A stretch of DNA of 29,689 bases from Pseudomonadota bacterium (GTDB lineage: Bacteria; Pseudomonadota; Alphaproteobacteria; Micavibrionales; UBA2020), in the NCBI GenBank assembly GCA_023444705.1, contig JAEXMB010000048.1:1-29689 (forward strand). The letters are read 5' to 3'. This document shows, one piece after another, positions 9,200-17,676 of the stretch. The notes under the pieces are model-generated. The model was not told where the DNA came from. It saw only the letters and a list, made by a program, of their open reading frames with translations, and did not search any database. The position numbers and the translations under genes were made by a program. Positions within the stretch are counted from its first letter, which is position 1, and the number at the start of each line of letters is the position of its first letter.

Positions 9200-9661
9200 A
9201 TGCCCGCCCTGAAAACCACGCTCAAGCCATCATTCAACCTGCGCAGCCTGTCGGCGCGCGGTCTCGGCCTTGCGATCGAACATCTGCCCTGCTGCATCCT
9301 GACCGTGGTTGCGGCCTCTATCGGCATTCCGTTTCTCAGCCACAACCCGTTGCTCGAGCTTGGCTTTGCCATTGGCGGGGCGGTGACCGGGGAATATATC
9401 GGGCACAAATATATCTTCAACAAGCATTGCGCGCATGGTGGCCACAGCCACGAAGGACGCAAAGACGTTGCCAAACGCTACGCCATCGCGCTGGCCATCG
9501 GCCTGACGACATGGGGGGCGCATCAGGCGCTGTTCCACAAGCACTCAGACGCGCACCATGATACATATCACGCGGCCGAAGCCGCGCATGCGCGCGAAGT
9601 GATTACGGGGCAACCGGCCATGCCCACAGCAGCACCGGCACACCGACCGCCACAACCATGA
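9200..9661 (+). CDS. His-rich small integral membrane protein, putative metal-related
   Basis: A 153-aa protein with three predicted hydrophobic segments at about 24-46, 51-73 and 93-111. The first contains HLPCC (28-32). His-rich stretches follow the second and third segments: NKHCAHGGHSHEG (74-86) and FHKHSDAHHDTYHAAEAAH (112-130). The HLPCC pair in a membrane helix recalls MerC-type metal proteins, but I cannot confirm the family. The ribosome site is poor, and a strong terminator hairpin precedes it by 28 nt, so expression may depend on read-through or an unseen promoter. Its 3' end overlaps the convergent transporter gene by 59 nt; the Pro-rich tail is the overlapping part. Association with zinc is inferred from His content and from zur upstream. 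Confidence 0.65.
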   Translation: MPALKTTLKPSFNLRSLSARGLGLAIEHLPCCILTVVAASIGIPFLSHNPLLELGFAIGGAVTGEYIGHKYIFNKHCAHGGHSHEGRKDVAKRYAIALAIGLTTWGAHQALFHKHSDAHHDTYHAAEAAHAREVITGQPAMPTAAPAHRPPQP

Positions 9662-11414
9662 TCGACAGCGGCAAGCCCACGCGCCAGTAATCGGTGAATT
9701 TGTAGCCGCCCGGTCCCATGACCAGCGTATTGGACTGGTGCCCGACCGGCGTGAGGAAGTCGCACGACGCCCCGATCGCCACCGCCATCAGGAACGGATC
9801 GACCGAATAGCCAGATTTGATCGCCAGACCCGCCGCAATCGGCCCCATCAACAGCACCGTGGCACCATTATTGAGGAACGGCGTGACGATCATCGTCGCC
9901 ACCAGCACCAGCGTCAGCAACCACGGCGCGGTCAAATCACCACCAATGGTCGCAAGATAGGCGGCGATGACATCGGCCATGCCTGTTTTTTCCAATGCTT
10001 CGGTGACGGGTATCAACGCCCCCAGCAAAATCAGCACAGGGCCGTCGATGCTGCTGTAAATGTCGTCAAGCCGCACCACGCGTAACAGCGCCAGCGCCAG
10101 CACACCGCCAAGGAAAGCAATGGCCACAGGTACGACCTCGGCCATGACCAGCGCAACCGCGCAGATCATGACCAGTGCGGGAATATAGCGCGAACCGCGC
10201 AGGCCAAGCTGCAGGTTGCGCTGCGCCAGCGGCAGGCAGCCCATCGCCTCCAGCCGCTCGGGCATGGCGTCGATCTCGCCCTGCAAAACGACGATATCGC
10301 CTTCCTGAAAGCTCACTTCGCTGATGCGGCGGATGGCGCGATGGCTCGACGTCTGGCGCAGGGCCAGCAGGTTGACGCCAAAGCGCTGGCGCATGCCAAG
10401 CTGGCGCGGCGTGCGGCCGATCAGGTCCGATCCCGCGCGCACCACGGCTTCGACCACACCCACGCCTTCGGATGTCAGCGGAATGTCGATTTCATCCTTG
10501 TTGCCAAGCAACTCGGTCTTGGTTTTCTCGACCATGCTTTTGATCGTTTGCGGCTCGCCGCGCACGATCAGCAAATCGCCTTCGCGCACCACGCGGCGTC
10601 CCTGCGGCGCCGCTTCGCGCACATCACCACGGATCAGGCCGATGATCGAAAAGCTGCCCGGCACGTCCTGTTCGACCTGACGGAAGGTCGAACCGATCAG
10701 GGACGAGTCCTCGTTCACGCGCAGCTCGGCGATATAATCCTCGATCACGAACTGGTTTTCGGGCTGGGGTTTGCCACGGCGGTCCTTGGGCACCAGGCGC
10801 CAGCCGATGAAACACAGATACAGCAACCCAAAGACGCAGATCGCAAGGCCGACCGGCGCAAAATCGAACATCTGGTACGGTGCGTCAGCATAGCGCGCGC
10901 GGATGTCGGAGATCAGCAGGTTGGGCGGCGTGCCGATCAGGGTCGCAAGCCCCCCCAGCAGCGAGGAGAAAGCCAGCGGCATCAGCAAGTCCGACGGCGC
11001 ACGACCCGAGGCGCGCGCCACCGCCAGCGCGATGGGCAGAAAGATCGCCAGCGCACCGACGTTGTTCATAAATGCGGAGATGGTCATGCACCCGCCGCAC
11101 AGGGCCATCATCTGCAAAGACGGCCTTTCTGAAAAACGCGTCATAAATTTCAGCACATGTTCGATCGCGCCAGACCGCCCGATGGCACCACTGAGGACCA
11201 GCACGGCGGCCACAGTCACCACGACCGGATTGCTAAATCCGCTGAAGGCTTCCTTGGCGGGAACAATACCGATGATAACGGCCGCGAACAGCGACAGCAT
11301 CGCGATGACGTCATAGCGCCATTTGTCCCAGATAAAGAGTACCACCGTCACGGCCAGAAGGAGCGAAACCTGCAGTTGAGGCGTTGTCAGGGGCAGCGAC
11401 GAGAGGTCGAACAT
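9603..11414 (-). CDS. SLC13/DASS-family permease with two TrkA_C domains
   Basis: A 603-aa inner-membrane carrier with the divalent-anion/Na+ symporter (SLC13, ArsB-like) fold. Membrane segments at about 12-208 carry FMNNVGA (115-121) and GTPPNLL (161-167). A cytoplasmic middle carries two RCK_C/TrkA_C-like domains (about 226-300 and 315-392; DGDL-like edges REGDLLIVRG and QEGDIVVLQG). A second membrane half at 408-600 carries the mirrored FLNNGA (513-518) and TPVGHQSN (555-562). The frame is open 50 codons further upstream. The ATG at 11414 is chosen because AGGG lies 6 nt before it and the family starts near MFDLSS. The substrate (sulfate, dicarboxylate or another anion) is not readable. 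It is divergent from mlaE and convergent with the His-rich gene. Confidence 0.9.
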   Translation of the reverse strand: MFDLSSLPLTTPQLQVSLLLAVTVVLFIWDKWRYDVIAMLSLFAAVIIGIVPAKEAFSGFSNPVVVTVAAVLVLSGAIGRSGAIEHVLKFMTRFSERPSLQMMALCGGCMTISAFMNNVGALAIFLPIALAVARASGRAPSDLLMPLAFSSLLGGLATLIGTPPNLLISDIRARYADAPYQMFDFAPVGLAICVFGLLYLCFIGWRLVPKDRRGKPQPENQFVIEDYIAELRVNEDSSLIGSTFRQVEQDVPGSFSIIGLIRGDVREAAPQGRRVVREGDLLIVRGEPQTIKSMVEKTKTELLGNKDEIDIPLTSEGVGVVEAVVRAGSDLIGRTPRQLGMRQRFGVNLLALRQTSSHRAIRRISEVSFQEGDIVVLQGEIDAMPERLEAMGCLPLAQRNLQLGLRGSRYIPALVMICAVALVMAEVVPVAIAFLGGVLALALLRVVRLDDIYSSIDGPVLILLGALIPVTEALEKTGMADVIAAYLATIGGDLTAPWLLTLVLVATMIVTPFLNNGATVLLMGPIAAGLAIKSGYSVDPFLMAVAIGASCDFLTPVGHQSNTLVMGPGGYKFTDYWRVGLPLSIMVVAVGVPVLLWAWPVAP

Positions 11415-11533
11415 GGATAACCCTATGGTAAAAGATGCAGTCGGAGCGCAAACATACCAGCGCGTTTCAAAGTTCGCCAGCGCCATCACTTTTTTTACAG
11501 CTGGCGATTTTACAGAGAGCTTCACGCCACAAC

Positions 11534-11586
11534 CTAAAGTAAAACATCTTTTGTTTGCATGCACTTAAATTAAAATGCTAAAGTAA
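11534..11586 (+). repeat. direct repeat CTAAAGTAA upstream of mlaE
   Basis: The 9-mer CTAAAGTAA occurs at 11534-11542 and again at 11578-11586 in the 194-bp AT-rich gap between the divergent transporter and mlaE genes. It might be a binding site for a regulator, or chance in AT-rich DNA. Confidence 0.3.
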
Positions 11587-11608
11587 TTTGCGAAAAGGAC
11601 GCTTATCT

Positions 11609-12739
11609 ATGCCGCATACGCGCGCAGCAGAATTCATTGCCATCGACACCAGCGCGCAGACACTGCGTCTGCGCGGGGCGTGGACTGTGTTTGAGGCTGA
11701 TGTTATCCGCGCTGTCCTGCGCAGGCACAAGAAAGACCTGCAAGGCATGGCCGCGACCTCGCCCGCGCTTCACGTCGACATGACAGACATCACCACCATC
11801 GATACCGTGGGCGCCTGGCTGATCCGCCATTATGTAGGGGCCGATGCCAGCCGCTGGACCATGACCGAGCGGCAGGAAAGGCTGCTGGCTTTTCTGCCTG
11901 CCACGCCGCCACGCCGTCCGCCCGCCGCGCAAGGGCACCCGCTGGCCCGCGCCGTGCAAAAAGTCGGCGCGCGCGCCAGCGATATCGCCCGCTTTCTTTT
12001 CGGCATCATCGCCTTTATGGGGATGGTGTTCTGCCGCCTGATGGCCAACCTTGTGCGCCCGGCCCAGCTGCGCCCCGCCGCCATCACCCGCCACATCTTT
12101 GAAACCGGCATCGCCGCTCTGCCCATCATCGGCCTGCTGGCCTTTCTGATGAGCATGGTGGTGTCCTATCAGGGCGCCATCCAGTTGCAGAAATTCGGCG
12201 CTGACATCTTCACCATCGACCTCACGGTCATTTCCATGCTGCGCGAGATGGCCCCGCTGGTCACAGCCATTATGGTGGCGGGCCGCTCGGGCAGCGCCTT
12301 CGCGGCAGAGATCGGGGTCATGCGCTTGCGCAAGGAAACCGACGCGCTCGAGGCGATGGGCCTTGACCCCGTCACGCTGCTGGTCATCCCCCGCCTGCTG
12401 GCGCTGATGCTTACCCTGCCCCTGCTGACGTTCTTTGCCGATATGGTCGGCCTTGGCGGCGGCGCAATCATGTCGTGGTCGCTGCTGGATATCGGCTTTG
12501 GCCAATACATCGACCGCGTGTCCGAAGTCGCCACGCCGATGATGTACATCGTCGGCATGATCAAGGCGCCGGTCTTCGCCTTTATTATTTCCGTCATCTG
12601 TACCTATCACGGCATGAACGTCACCGGATCGGCCGAAAGCGTGGGCAAGGTCACCACCATCGCGGTGGTGCAGTCGATTTTCATGGTCATCCTGGCCGAT
12701 GCCGCCTTTTCCATTCTGTTTGCGGAGCTTGGCATATGA
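11609..12739 (+). CDS. mlaE: MlaE-family ABC permease with N-terminal STAS domain
   Basis: A 376-aa permease of the MCE-type lipid ABC system that moves phospholipid between inner membrane and periplasm. Residues 1-105 form a STAS/MlaB-like domain with LHVDMTDITTIDTVGAWLI. Residues from about 125 form the MlaE permease with GLLAFLMSMVVSYQGAIQLQ, MLREMAPLVTAIMVAGRSGSAFAAEIG and EALEAMG-type segments. The STAS-permease fusion is usual in Alphaproteobacteria and replaces a separate MlaB. The start is the ATG at 11609, because AAAAGGA lies 9 nt upstream; a TTG at 11588 is in frame but upstream of that ribosome site. The stop overlaps mlaF by ATGA. Confidence 0.93.
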   Translation: MPHTRAAEFIAIDTSAQTLRLRGAWTVFEADVIRAVLRRHKKDLQGMAATSPALHVDMTDITTIDTVGAWLIRHYVGADASRWTMTERQERLLAFLPATPPRRPPAAQGHPLARAVQKVGARASDIARFLFGIIAFMGMVFCRLMANLVRPAQLRPAAITRHIFETGIAALPIIGLLAFLMSMVVSYQGAIQLQKFGADIFTIDLTVISMLREMAPLVTAIMVAGRSGSAFAAEIGVMRLRKETDALEAMGLDPVTLLVIPRLLALMLTLPLLTFFADMVGLGGGAIMSWSLLDIGFGQYIDRVSEVATPMMYIVGMIKAPVFAFIISVICTYHGMNVTGSAESVGKVTTIAVVQSIFMVILADAAFSILFAELGI

Positions 12740-13551
12740 CCGCAGGCAGGCAGGACAAGGGCGATACGCTGATCGAGGTTAAAAAGCTCGTCAACCGCTT
12801 TGGCGACAATACGGTGCATGATGGGCTGGACCTCACGCTGTATCGCGGCGAGATCCTTGGCATCATCGGCGGCTCGGGCTCGGGCAAATCGGTGTTGCTG
12901 CGCTCCATGCTGGGCCTGCACCACCCCACCGGCGGCGAAGTACTGGTCGAAGGACAGGACATCAACAAGATCAGCAAGGAAGACGCCGACAACATCGAAA
13001 AAACCTGGGGCGTTCTGTTTCAGGACGGCGCGCTGTTCTCCGGGCTGACGACGCTCGACAACGTCGCCTTTCCCTTGCGCGAATATACGCACCTTGACGA
13101 CGCCGCGATCGAGGCGATCGCCCTGTTCAAGCTGCAGACCACCGGGCTTGCGCCGGAGGTTGCCGACCGCTACCCCGCCTCGCTGTCAGGCGGCATGGTC
13201 AAGCGCGCTGCCCTTGCGCGCGCACTGGCGCTTGACCCCAAGATCCTTTTCCTTGACGAGCCGACGGCGGGCCTTGACCCCCTTGCCGCTGCCGCCTTTG
13301 ATGACCTGTTGCTGGAAATGCGCACCATCCTTGGGCTGACGGTTGTCATTATTACCCACGATCTCGACACGTTGGTGCGCGTTTGCGACCGCATAGCGAT
13401 GATCGTCGACAAAAAAATCACCTGCGGCACTTTGGACGAGATGATGCAAAGCGACCATCCGCAAATCCACGAATATTTCCACGGGCCGCGCATGCACGCC
13501 GTGCGCGACACCCACAACAAACCGGCGGCCACGCCACAGGAACAGGTTTAA
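12736..13551 (+). CDS. mlaF: MlaF-family ABC ATPase
   Basis: The 271-aa nucleotide-binding subunit of the lipid ABC system. Walker A GGSGSGKS is at 45-52 and the Q-loop Gln96 in LFQDGALFSGL, a distinctive MlaF stretch. The signature LSGGM is at 150-154, Walker B ILFLDEP at 170-176, and the switch His208 in ITHD. The frame is open to 12475, but the ATG at 12736 overlaps the mlaE stop and gives the normal length. The C-terminal tail after FHGPRMHAV is poorly conserved and Pro/Thr-rich. Confidence 0.95.
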   Translation: MTAGRQDKGDTLIEVKKLVNRFGDNTVHDGLDLTLYRGEILGIIGGSGSGKSVLLRSMLGLHHPTGGEVLVEGQDINKISKEDADNIEKTWGVLFQDGALFSGLTTLDNVAFPLREYTHLDDAAIEAIALFKLQTTGLAPEVADRYPASLSGGMVKRAALARALALDPKILFLDEPTAGLDPLAAAAFDDLLLEMRTILGLTVVIITHDLDTLVRVCDRIAMIVDKKITCGTLDEMMQSDHPQIHEYFHGPRMHAVRDTHNKPAATPQEQV

Positions 13552-13555
13552 CGTC

Positions 13556-14473
13556 ATGGAAAAGAACGGCCCGTATTTTATTGTCGGACTCTTCGTCATG
13601 CTGGGGCTGATCGGCATGATCGGCTTTGCGCTGTGGCTGGGCGGTTCCATCGACACGCGCGATTACAAGCGCTATACCATCCATTTCCGCGACCCGGTCA
13701 ATGGCCTCAAGGAAGGCGCCAGCGTGCAATACCGCGGCGTTGATGTGGGCAAAGTGACCTTCGTCGGCCTGTCAAAGGTCAAGCGCAATATCATCCGCGT
13801 CAATGTGCAGGTCGACCCTTCCGTCCCCGTGGGTGCGGGCACAGTGGCGCAACTTGAAGTCTTTGGCATTACCGGCCTTGTCTATATCAGCCTGTCGACC
13901 GACCCCAACGACGACGCCACGCCCCAGATTATCGAGGGCGAGGATTATCCCGTGATCGAAGGCCGCGGTACGCAGCTGTCCAAGTTGCTCAGCGACATCC
14001 CCAACATCACGCAAAAGATTTCCGACACGGCCGAGCGCGTCAACCGCGTTTTTGCCGACGAGAACATCGAACGCCTTGATGCTGCCATAGCCAATATCGA
14101 AAACCTCAGCCGCGATATGAACGGCCTGCTGAGCGAGCAAAACGTCGCCACCGCAACCGATACGCTCAAGCATACCGCAACGGCGATGCAAAACCTGTCT
14201 GCGCTGAGCGCACAATCGCAGGAACTGGTCGTCAAGCTCGGCCAGACTGCCGACAATATTGATGCTGCCGCCACCGCCCTGCGCGATGTCGTCAACACCA
14301 ACAGCCCCCATGTCACGCGCTTTACGCAGGAAGGCCTGCGCGATATCGAGGCCACCAGCAAGGCCGCGCGCAAGATGGCCGATAAAATCCGCTCCACCGT
14401 CGACAAGATCGGCGATGACCCCGCACAGCTCCTTGCCCCGCGCGACAGCGGCGGCACGGTCATTCCGCACTAA
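13556..14473 (+). CDS. mlaD: MlaD-family MCE-domain protein
   Basis: A 305-aa substrate-binding subunit anchored by one N-terminal helix (about 7-29) with the rest in the periplasm. The MCE domain at about 38-118 shows DPVNGLKEGASVQYRGVDVGKV and ends with GITGLVYISL. The remaining 180 residues are mostly helical and rich in Asn, Ala and Asp, consistent with the coiled tail seen in longer MlaD homologues. It starts 4 nt after mlaF and precedes the lipoprotein. No mlaC or mlaA is in the window. Confidence 0.93.
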   Translation: MEKNGPYFIVGLFVMLGLIGMIGFALWLGGSIDTRDYKRYTIHFRDPVNGLKEGASVQYRGVDVGKVTFVGLSKVKRNIIRVNVQVDPSVPVGAGTVAQLEVFGITGLVYISLSTDPNDDATPQIIEGEDYPVIEGRGTQLSKLLSDIPNITQKISDTAERVNRVFADENIERLDAAIANIENLSRDMNGLLSEQNVATATDTLKHTATAMQNLSALSAQSQELVVKLGQTADNIDAAATALRDVVNTNSPHVTRFTQEGLRDIEATSKAARKMADKIRSTVDKIGDDPAQLLAPRDSGGTVIPH

Positions 14474-14495
14474 CCCCCCCGCGCACAAGGATTTC

Positions 14496-15140
14496 ATGCC
14501 CATGACACGCGCTCTTCTCGCCCTTTTCCTTCTGGTCACGCTCAGCAGTTGCATCGGCCTGCCCAAACCGCAACCGCCCGCAACGGTTTACCAGCTGCAA
14601 GCCCCTGCGGCAGGCCTGATGGCCCAGCCCCCCGCGTTGCCTGCCGGTACGCGCCTTGAAATCTCCCTGCCGGGCGTTGCCGCCGGCCTTGACAAGGATC
14701 GCATTGCACTGGCGCTTGATGGCGGACGCAGGCTTGACTACTACGCGGGCGCCAAATGGCCCGCCCCCCTGCCCGAGGTCATTCAGGACGTCGCCATCGC
14801 CACCCTGCGCCAGAGCCTGCCTGGCCTGAGCGTGGACGACGAGGACAACACCACCGCCCCCACCCACCGCCTGCGCATGGATGTGCAAAGCTTCGCCCCC
14901 GTCTATGCAGGCAATGCCAATAGCCTGCCGCAGGTGCGCGTGGCGATACGCTTCGCCCTGGTGCGCCTGTCCGACAATGCAATCCTCAGCGACATCACAC
15001 TGGGCGCCGACCAGCCCGTCAGCGCCAATACGCTGGGCGCGGTCACCGCCGCCCTTGAAAGCGGCCTGCACCGCGTTCTGACCGACGCCCTGCCGCGCCT
15101 TGCAACCCCGCTGGCCCCTGTGGGTAAAAAGAGTAGATAA
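14496..15140 (+). CDS. ABC-type transport auxiliary lipoprotein (PqiC/DUF330-like)
   Basis: A 214-aa lipoprotein. The signal peptide ends in the lipobox LSSC, with the modified Cys near residue 19, followed by IGLPKP. The body resembles the PqiC/LptE-like auxiliary lipoproteins that accompany MCE systems: TVYQL near the start, ALDGGRRLDYYAGAKWPAPLPEVIQD in the middle, and an AVTAALESGLHRVL helix near the end. The ATG at 14496 has AAGG 5 nt upstream (14487-14490). The frame is open further 5' but runs inside mlaD. As the fourth gene of the mla run, it likely forms the outer-membrane contact of the system. Confidence 0.88.
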   Translation: MPMTRALLALFLLVTLSSCIGLPKPQPPATVYQLQAPAAGLMAQPPALPAGTRLEISLPGVAAGLDKDRIALALDGGRRLDYYAGAKWPAPLPEVIQDVAIATLRQSLPGLSVDDEDNTTAPTHRLRMDVQSFAPVYAGNANSLPQVRVAIRFALVRLSDNAILSDITLGADQPVSANTLGAVTAALESGLHRVLTDALPRLATPLAPVGKKSR

Positions 15141-15242
15141 GAAACAGGAATAAACATTCAAAAACAAAAACTTATCATGAACCGGACAGGCCTTTTACCC
15201 CCATCCTTTTCATGCTAAACAAAGACCACACCCGATATCCCC

Positions 15243-15262
15243 GCAACGCGCTCTGGCGTTGC
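15243..15262 (+). other. small hairpin in the rfbF leader
   Basis: GCAACGC and GCGTTGC form a perfect 7-bp stem with a 6-nt loop, 25 nt before the rfbF start. No T-tract follows, so it is not a terminator. The rest of the 147-bp gap after the lipoprotein gene shows no convincing promoter or terminator. Confidence 0.4.
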
Positions 15263-15287
15263 ACCTGACGAAAGAATTGGAAACAGT

Positions 15288-16061
15288 ATGACGAAAGCGG
15301 TCATTCTTGCCGGTGGCCTTGGCACACGCCTTGCCGAAGAAACAGTCACCAAGCCCAAACCGATGGTCGAAATCGGCGGCAAGCCGATCCTGTGGCATCT
15401 GATGAAATTCTACGCCTCGCATGGCGTGCGCGAATTCATCATCTGCGCCGGCTATAAACAGGAATACATCAAGGCGTTTTTCGCCAATTACTACCTCAAC
15501 GGCAGCGACACGACCTTTGACCTGTCTAATGGCAAGGTGCAAACGCATACCAACGAGGATTGCGACTGGAAAGTCAGCGTCATCAATACCGGCGACAACA
15601 CCATGACCGGCGGCCGCCTCAAGCGTATCCGCGACTACGTCGGCGACGCGCCGTTTTTCATGACCTATGGCGACGGTCTCAGCGACGTTGACGTCACAGC
15701 AGAACTGGCATCGCATAAAAAATCGGGCTGCCTCGTCACGCTGGCGGCCGTGCTGTCGCCGCCGCGCTTTGGCGAGCTTGACATCGCTGACGGCAAGGTC
15801 ACCAGCTTCATGGAAAAAATGATCCAGTCGCGGCGCCGTATCAACGGCGGCTTTATGGTGGTCGATCCCAAGGCCCTCGACTACGTCGAAGGCGACCATA
15901 TCATGTGGGAACATGCCCCCATGCGCGCACTGGCCAGCGAAGGCAAGGTGCATGCGTTCGAACATGACGGCTTTTGGCAGTGCATGGACAATATCCGCGA
16001 GAAAGAACTCCTCGAAGAACTTTGGGCCAGCGGCAAGGCCCCGTGGAAGACATGGTCATGA
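15288..16061 (+). CDS. rfbF: glucose-1-phosphate cytidylyltransferase
   Basis: RfbF makes CDP-glucose from CTP and glucose-1-phosphate. The 257-aa protein starts KAVILAGGLGTRLAEET, with KPKPMVEIGGKPILWH following, both diagnostic for the cytidylyl branch. The metal-binding Asp is in MTYGDGLSDVD. FWQCMDNIREKELLE near the end is a typical C-terminal motif. It opens the CDP-sugar run; the stop overlaps rfbG by ATGA. It commits glucose-1-phosphate to CDP-linked 6-deoxysugars, separately from the dTDP route encoded 11 kb upstream. Confidence 0.96.
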   Translation: MTKAVILAGGLGTRLAEETVTKPKPMVEIGGKPILWHLMKFYASHGVREFIICAGYKQEYIKAFFANYYLNGSDTTFDLSNGKVQTHTNEDCDWKVSVINTGDNTMTGGRLKRIRDYVGDAPFFMTYGDGLSDVDVTAELASHKKSGCLVTLAAVLSPPRFGELDIADGKVTSFMEKMIQSRRRINGGFMVVDPKALDYVEGDHIMWEHAPMRALASEGKVHAFEHDGFWQCMDNIREKELLEELWASGKAPWKTWS

Positions 16062-17122
16062 GCAAAGTCACTCTGTCCCCCGCCTTCTGGCACGGCAAGA
16101 AGGTCTTCGTCACCGGTCATACGGGCTTTAAAGGGTCGTGGCTGACGGAAATCCTGCTTACGCTCGGCGCCGACGTCACCGGATATGCCCTGGCGCCGCC
16201 GACCACGCCCAACCACTTCGACCTGCTCAACCTTGGCACGCGCATGAGCGTACACCATGTCGCCGACATCCGCGACCTTGATGCGCTGACCCAGGCGATC
16301 GTCACGGCGCAGCCCGACATCATCCTGCATCTGGCCGCACAGCCCATCGTACGCCTGTCATATGACGAGCCGGTTGAAACCTTCGACATCAACGTCATGG
16401 GTACGGTCAATCTGCTGCAAGCCGCGCGCAAGGCGGAAAATACCCGCGCCTGCGTTGTTGTCACCAGCGACAAGTGCTATCTCAACGAAGACACCGGCAA
16501 GATGTTCGACGAGAACGACAAGCTTGGCGGCGCAGACCCCTATAGTGCGAGCAAAGCGGCGGCAGAAATCGTCGCCTATGCCTATAATGCCAGCTATTTC
16601 AAAAAAACACAGTTGCGCATGGCCACCGTACGTGCCGGAAACGTGATCGGCGGTGGCGACTGGGCCGCCGACAGGCTGATCCCAGACGTGGCGCGCGCCG
16701 CAGCCAATGGCACCTCCGTCCACATCCGCAGCCCGCACGCTACCCGCCCCTGGCAGCATGTGCTGGAACCCCTGCGCGGCTATCTGCTGCTGGCCGAAAA
16801 GCTTTATCAGGGCGATGGCGAATACCGCGAAGGCTGGAACTTCGGCCCGCTGCCCGAAGATATCCAAAGCGTCAGTGTCGTGTTGACCTCCCTTAAAGAA
16901 TACTTGCCATTCGACCTGCAGCTCGACACCGCACCGCAACCACACGAAGCACAGCGCCTTGGCCTTGACGTCCGCAAAGCCGCCGAGCGTCTGGGCTGGT
17001 CGCCGCAACTCACATTGAAAGACGCCATCCGCATGACCGGCGCATGGTACAAGGCTCATATCGACGGGCAGGATATGCCCGCCCTCAGCCGTCAGCAAAT
17101 CAAGGAGTATTTCAACCTATGA
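16058..17122 (+). CDS. rfbG: CDP-glucose 4,6-dehydratase
   Basis: RfbG converts CDP-glucose to CDP-4-keto-6-deoxyglucose. The 354-aa extended SDR has the NAD-binding GHTGFKG at 20-26, where the Lys is a hallmark of RfbG. TSDKCYLNE lies at 136-144, replacing the TDE of RfbB, and Tyr162/Lys166 are in DPYSASKAAAE. The ATG at 16058 overlaps the rfbF stop; an alternative ATG two codons earlier makes little difference. The rfbH gene (C3 dehydrase) that usually follows in abequose, tyvelose or ascarylose clusters is absent, so C3 oxygen is probably retained. Confidence 0.95.
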   Translation: MSKVTLSPAFWHGKKVFVTGHTGFKGSWLTEILLTLGADVTGYALAPPTTPNHFDLLNLGTRMSVHHVADIRDLDALTQAIVTAQPDIILHLAAQPIVRLSYDEPVETFDINVMGTVNLLQAARKAENTRACVVVTSDKCYLNEDTGKMFDENDKLGGADPYSASKAAAEIVAYAYNASYFKKTQLRMATVRAGNVIGGGDWAADRLIPDVARAAANGTSVHIRSPHATRPWQHVLEPLRGYLLLAEKLYQGDGEYREGWNFGPLPEDIQSVSVVLTSLKEYLPFDLQLDTAPQPHEAQRLGLDVRKAAERLGWSPQLTLKDAIRMTGAWYKAHIDGQDMPALSRQQIKEYFNL

Positions 17123-17676
17123 AGATCACCCCGACCAAGATCGCAGGTGTTATGCTTGCCGAAACCGAGCGCTTTGACGACGAGCGCGGCACCTTCATGC
17201 GCATTTATTGCAACGAAACGCTCAATACTGCGGGGCTGTCGCACCACGCGCCCATGCAGATCAATTTTTCTGTCACGCACAAGCGCGGCGCGTTGCGCGG
17301 CATGCACTACCAGACTGAAAAAGGCCTTGAAGGCAAGATCGTCCGCTGCCTGCACGGACGCATCCTTGACGTGATTGTTGACGTGCGCAAAGGCTCGCCC
17401 ACGTTCCTGCAACATGTCGCCGTACAGCTGAGCGACGACAACATGGCGGTCATCATCCCCCCCGGTTGCGCCCACGGCTTTCAGCTGCTGACCGACAAGT
17501 GCGAAATGGTTTATACGCACAGCTCGATCTATGCGCCCGATCATCAGGCGGGCATCCGTTATGACGACCCGCGTCTGGGTATCAAGTGGCCCATGCCCGT
17601 TACCGTTATCTCCGAACGCGACAGCACCCTGCCGCTACTGTCCGCAGACTTCCAAGGGGTCGGCAATGCACTGTAG
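17119..17676 (+). CDS. rfbC: RmlC-like 3(,5)-epimerase of a 4-keto-6-deoxyhexose
   Basis: A 185-aa cupin with the RmlC catalytic set in place: Arg60 and His63 in LRGMHYQ, Lys73, His119 in PPGCAHGF, Tyr132 and Tyr138, and YDDP at 148-151. Family length is matched. Here it follows rfbG with a 4-nt overlap and precedes a C-methyltransferase, with no rmlD nearby. The likely substrate is therefore CDP-4-keto-6-deoxyglucose rather than the dTDP form. It may be a mono-epimerase in the way of NovW. The ribosome site AAGGAG lies at 17102-17107. The symbol reflects family and not proven substrate. Confidence 0.9.
   Translation: MKITPTKIAGVMLAETERFDDERGTFMRIYCNETLNTAGLSHHAPMQINFSVTHKRGALRGMHYQTEKGLEGKIVRCLHGRILDVIVDVRKGSPTFLQHVAVQLSDDNMAVIIPPGCAHGFQLLTDKCEMVYTHSSIYAPDHQAGIRYDDPRLGIKWPMPVTVISERDSTLPLLSADFQGVGNAL

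Noticed and set aside
11603..12610. 335-codon minus-strand frame opposite mlaE
   Set aside because: Low-complexity His/Gln/Asp/Gly product lying over a convincing mlaE; an antisense artefact.
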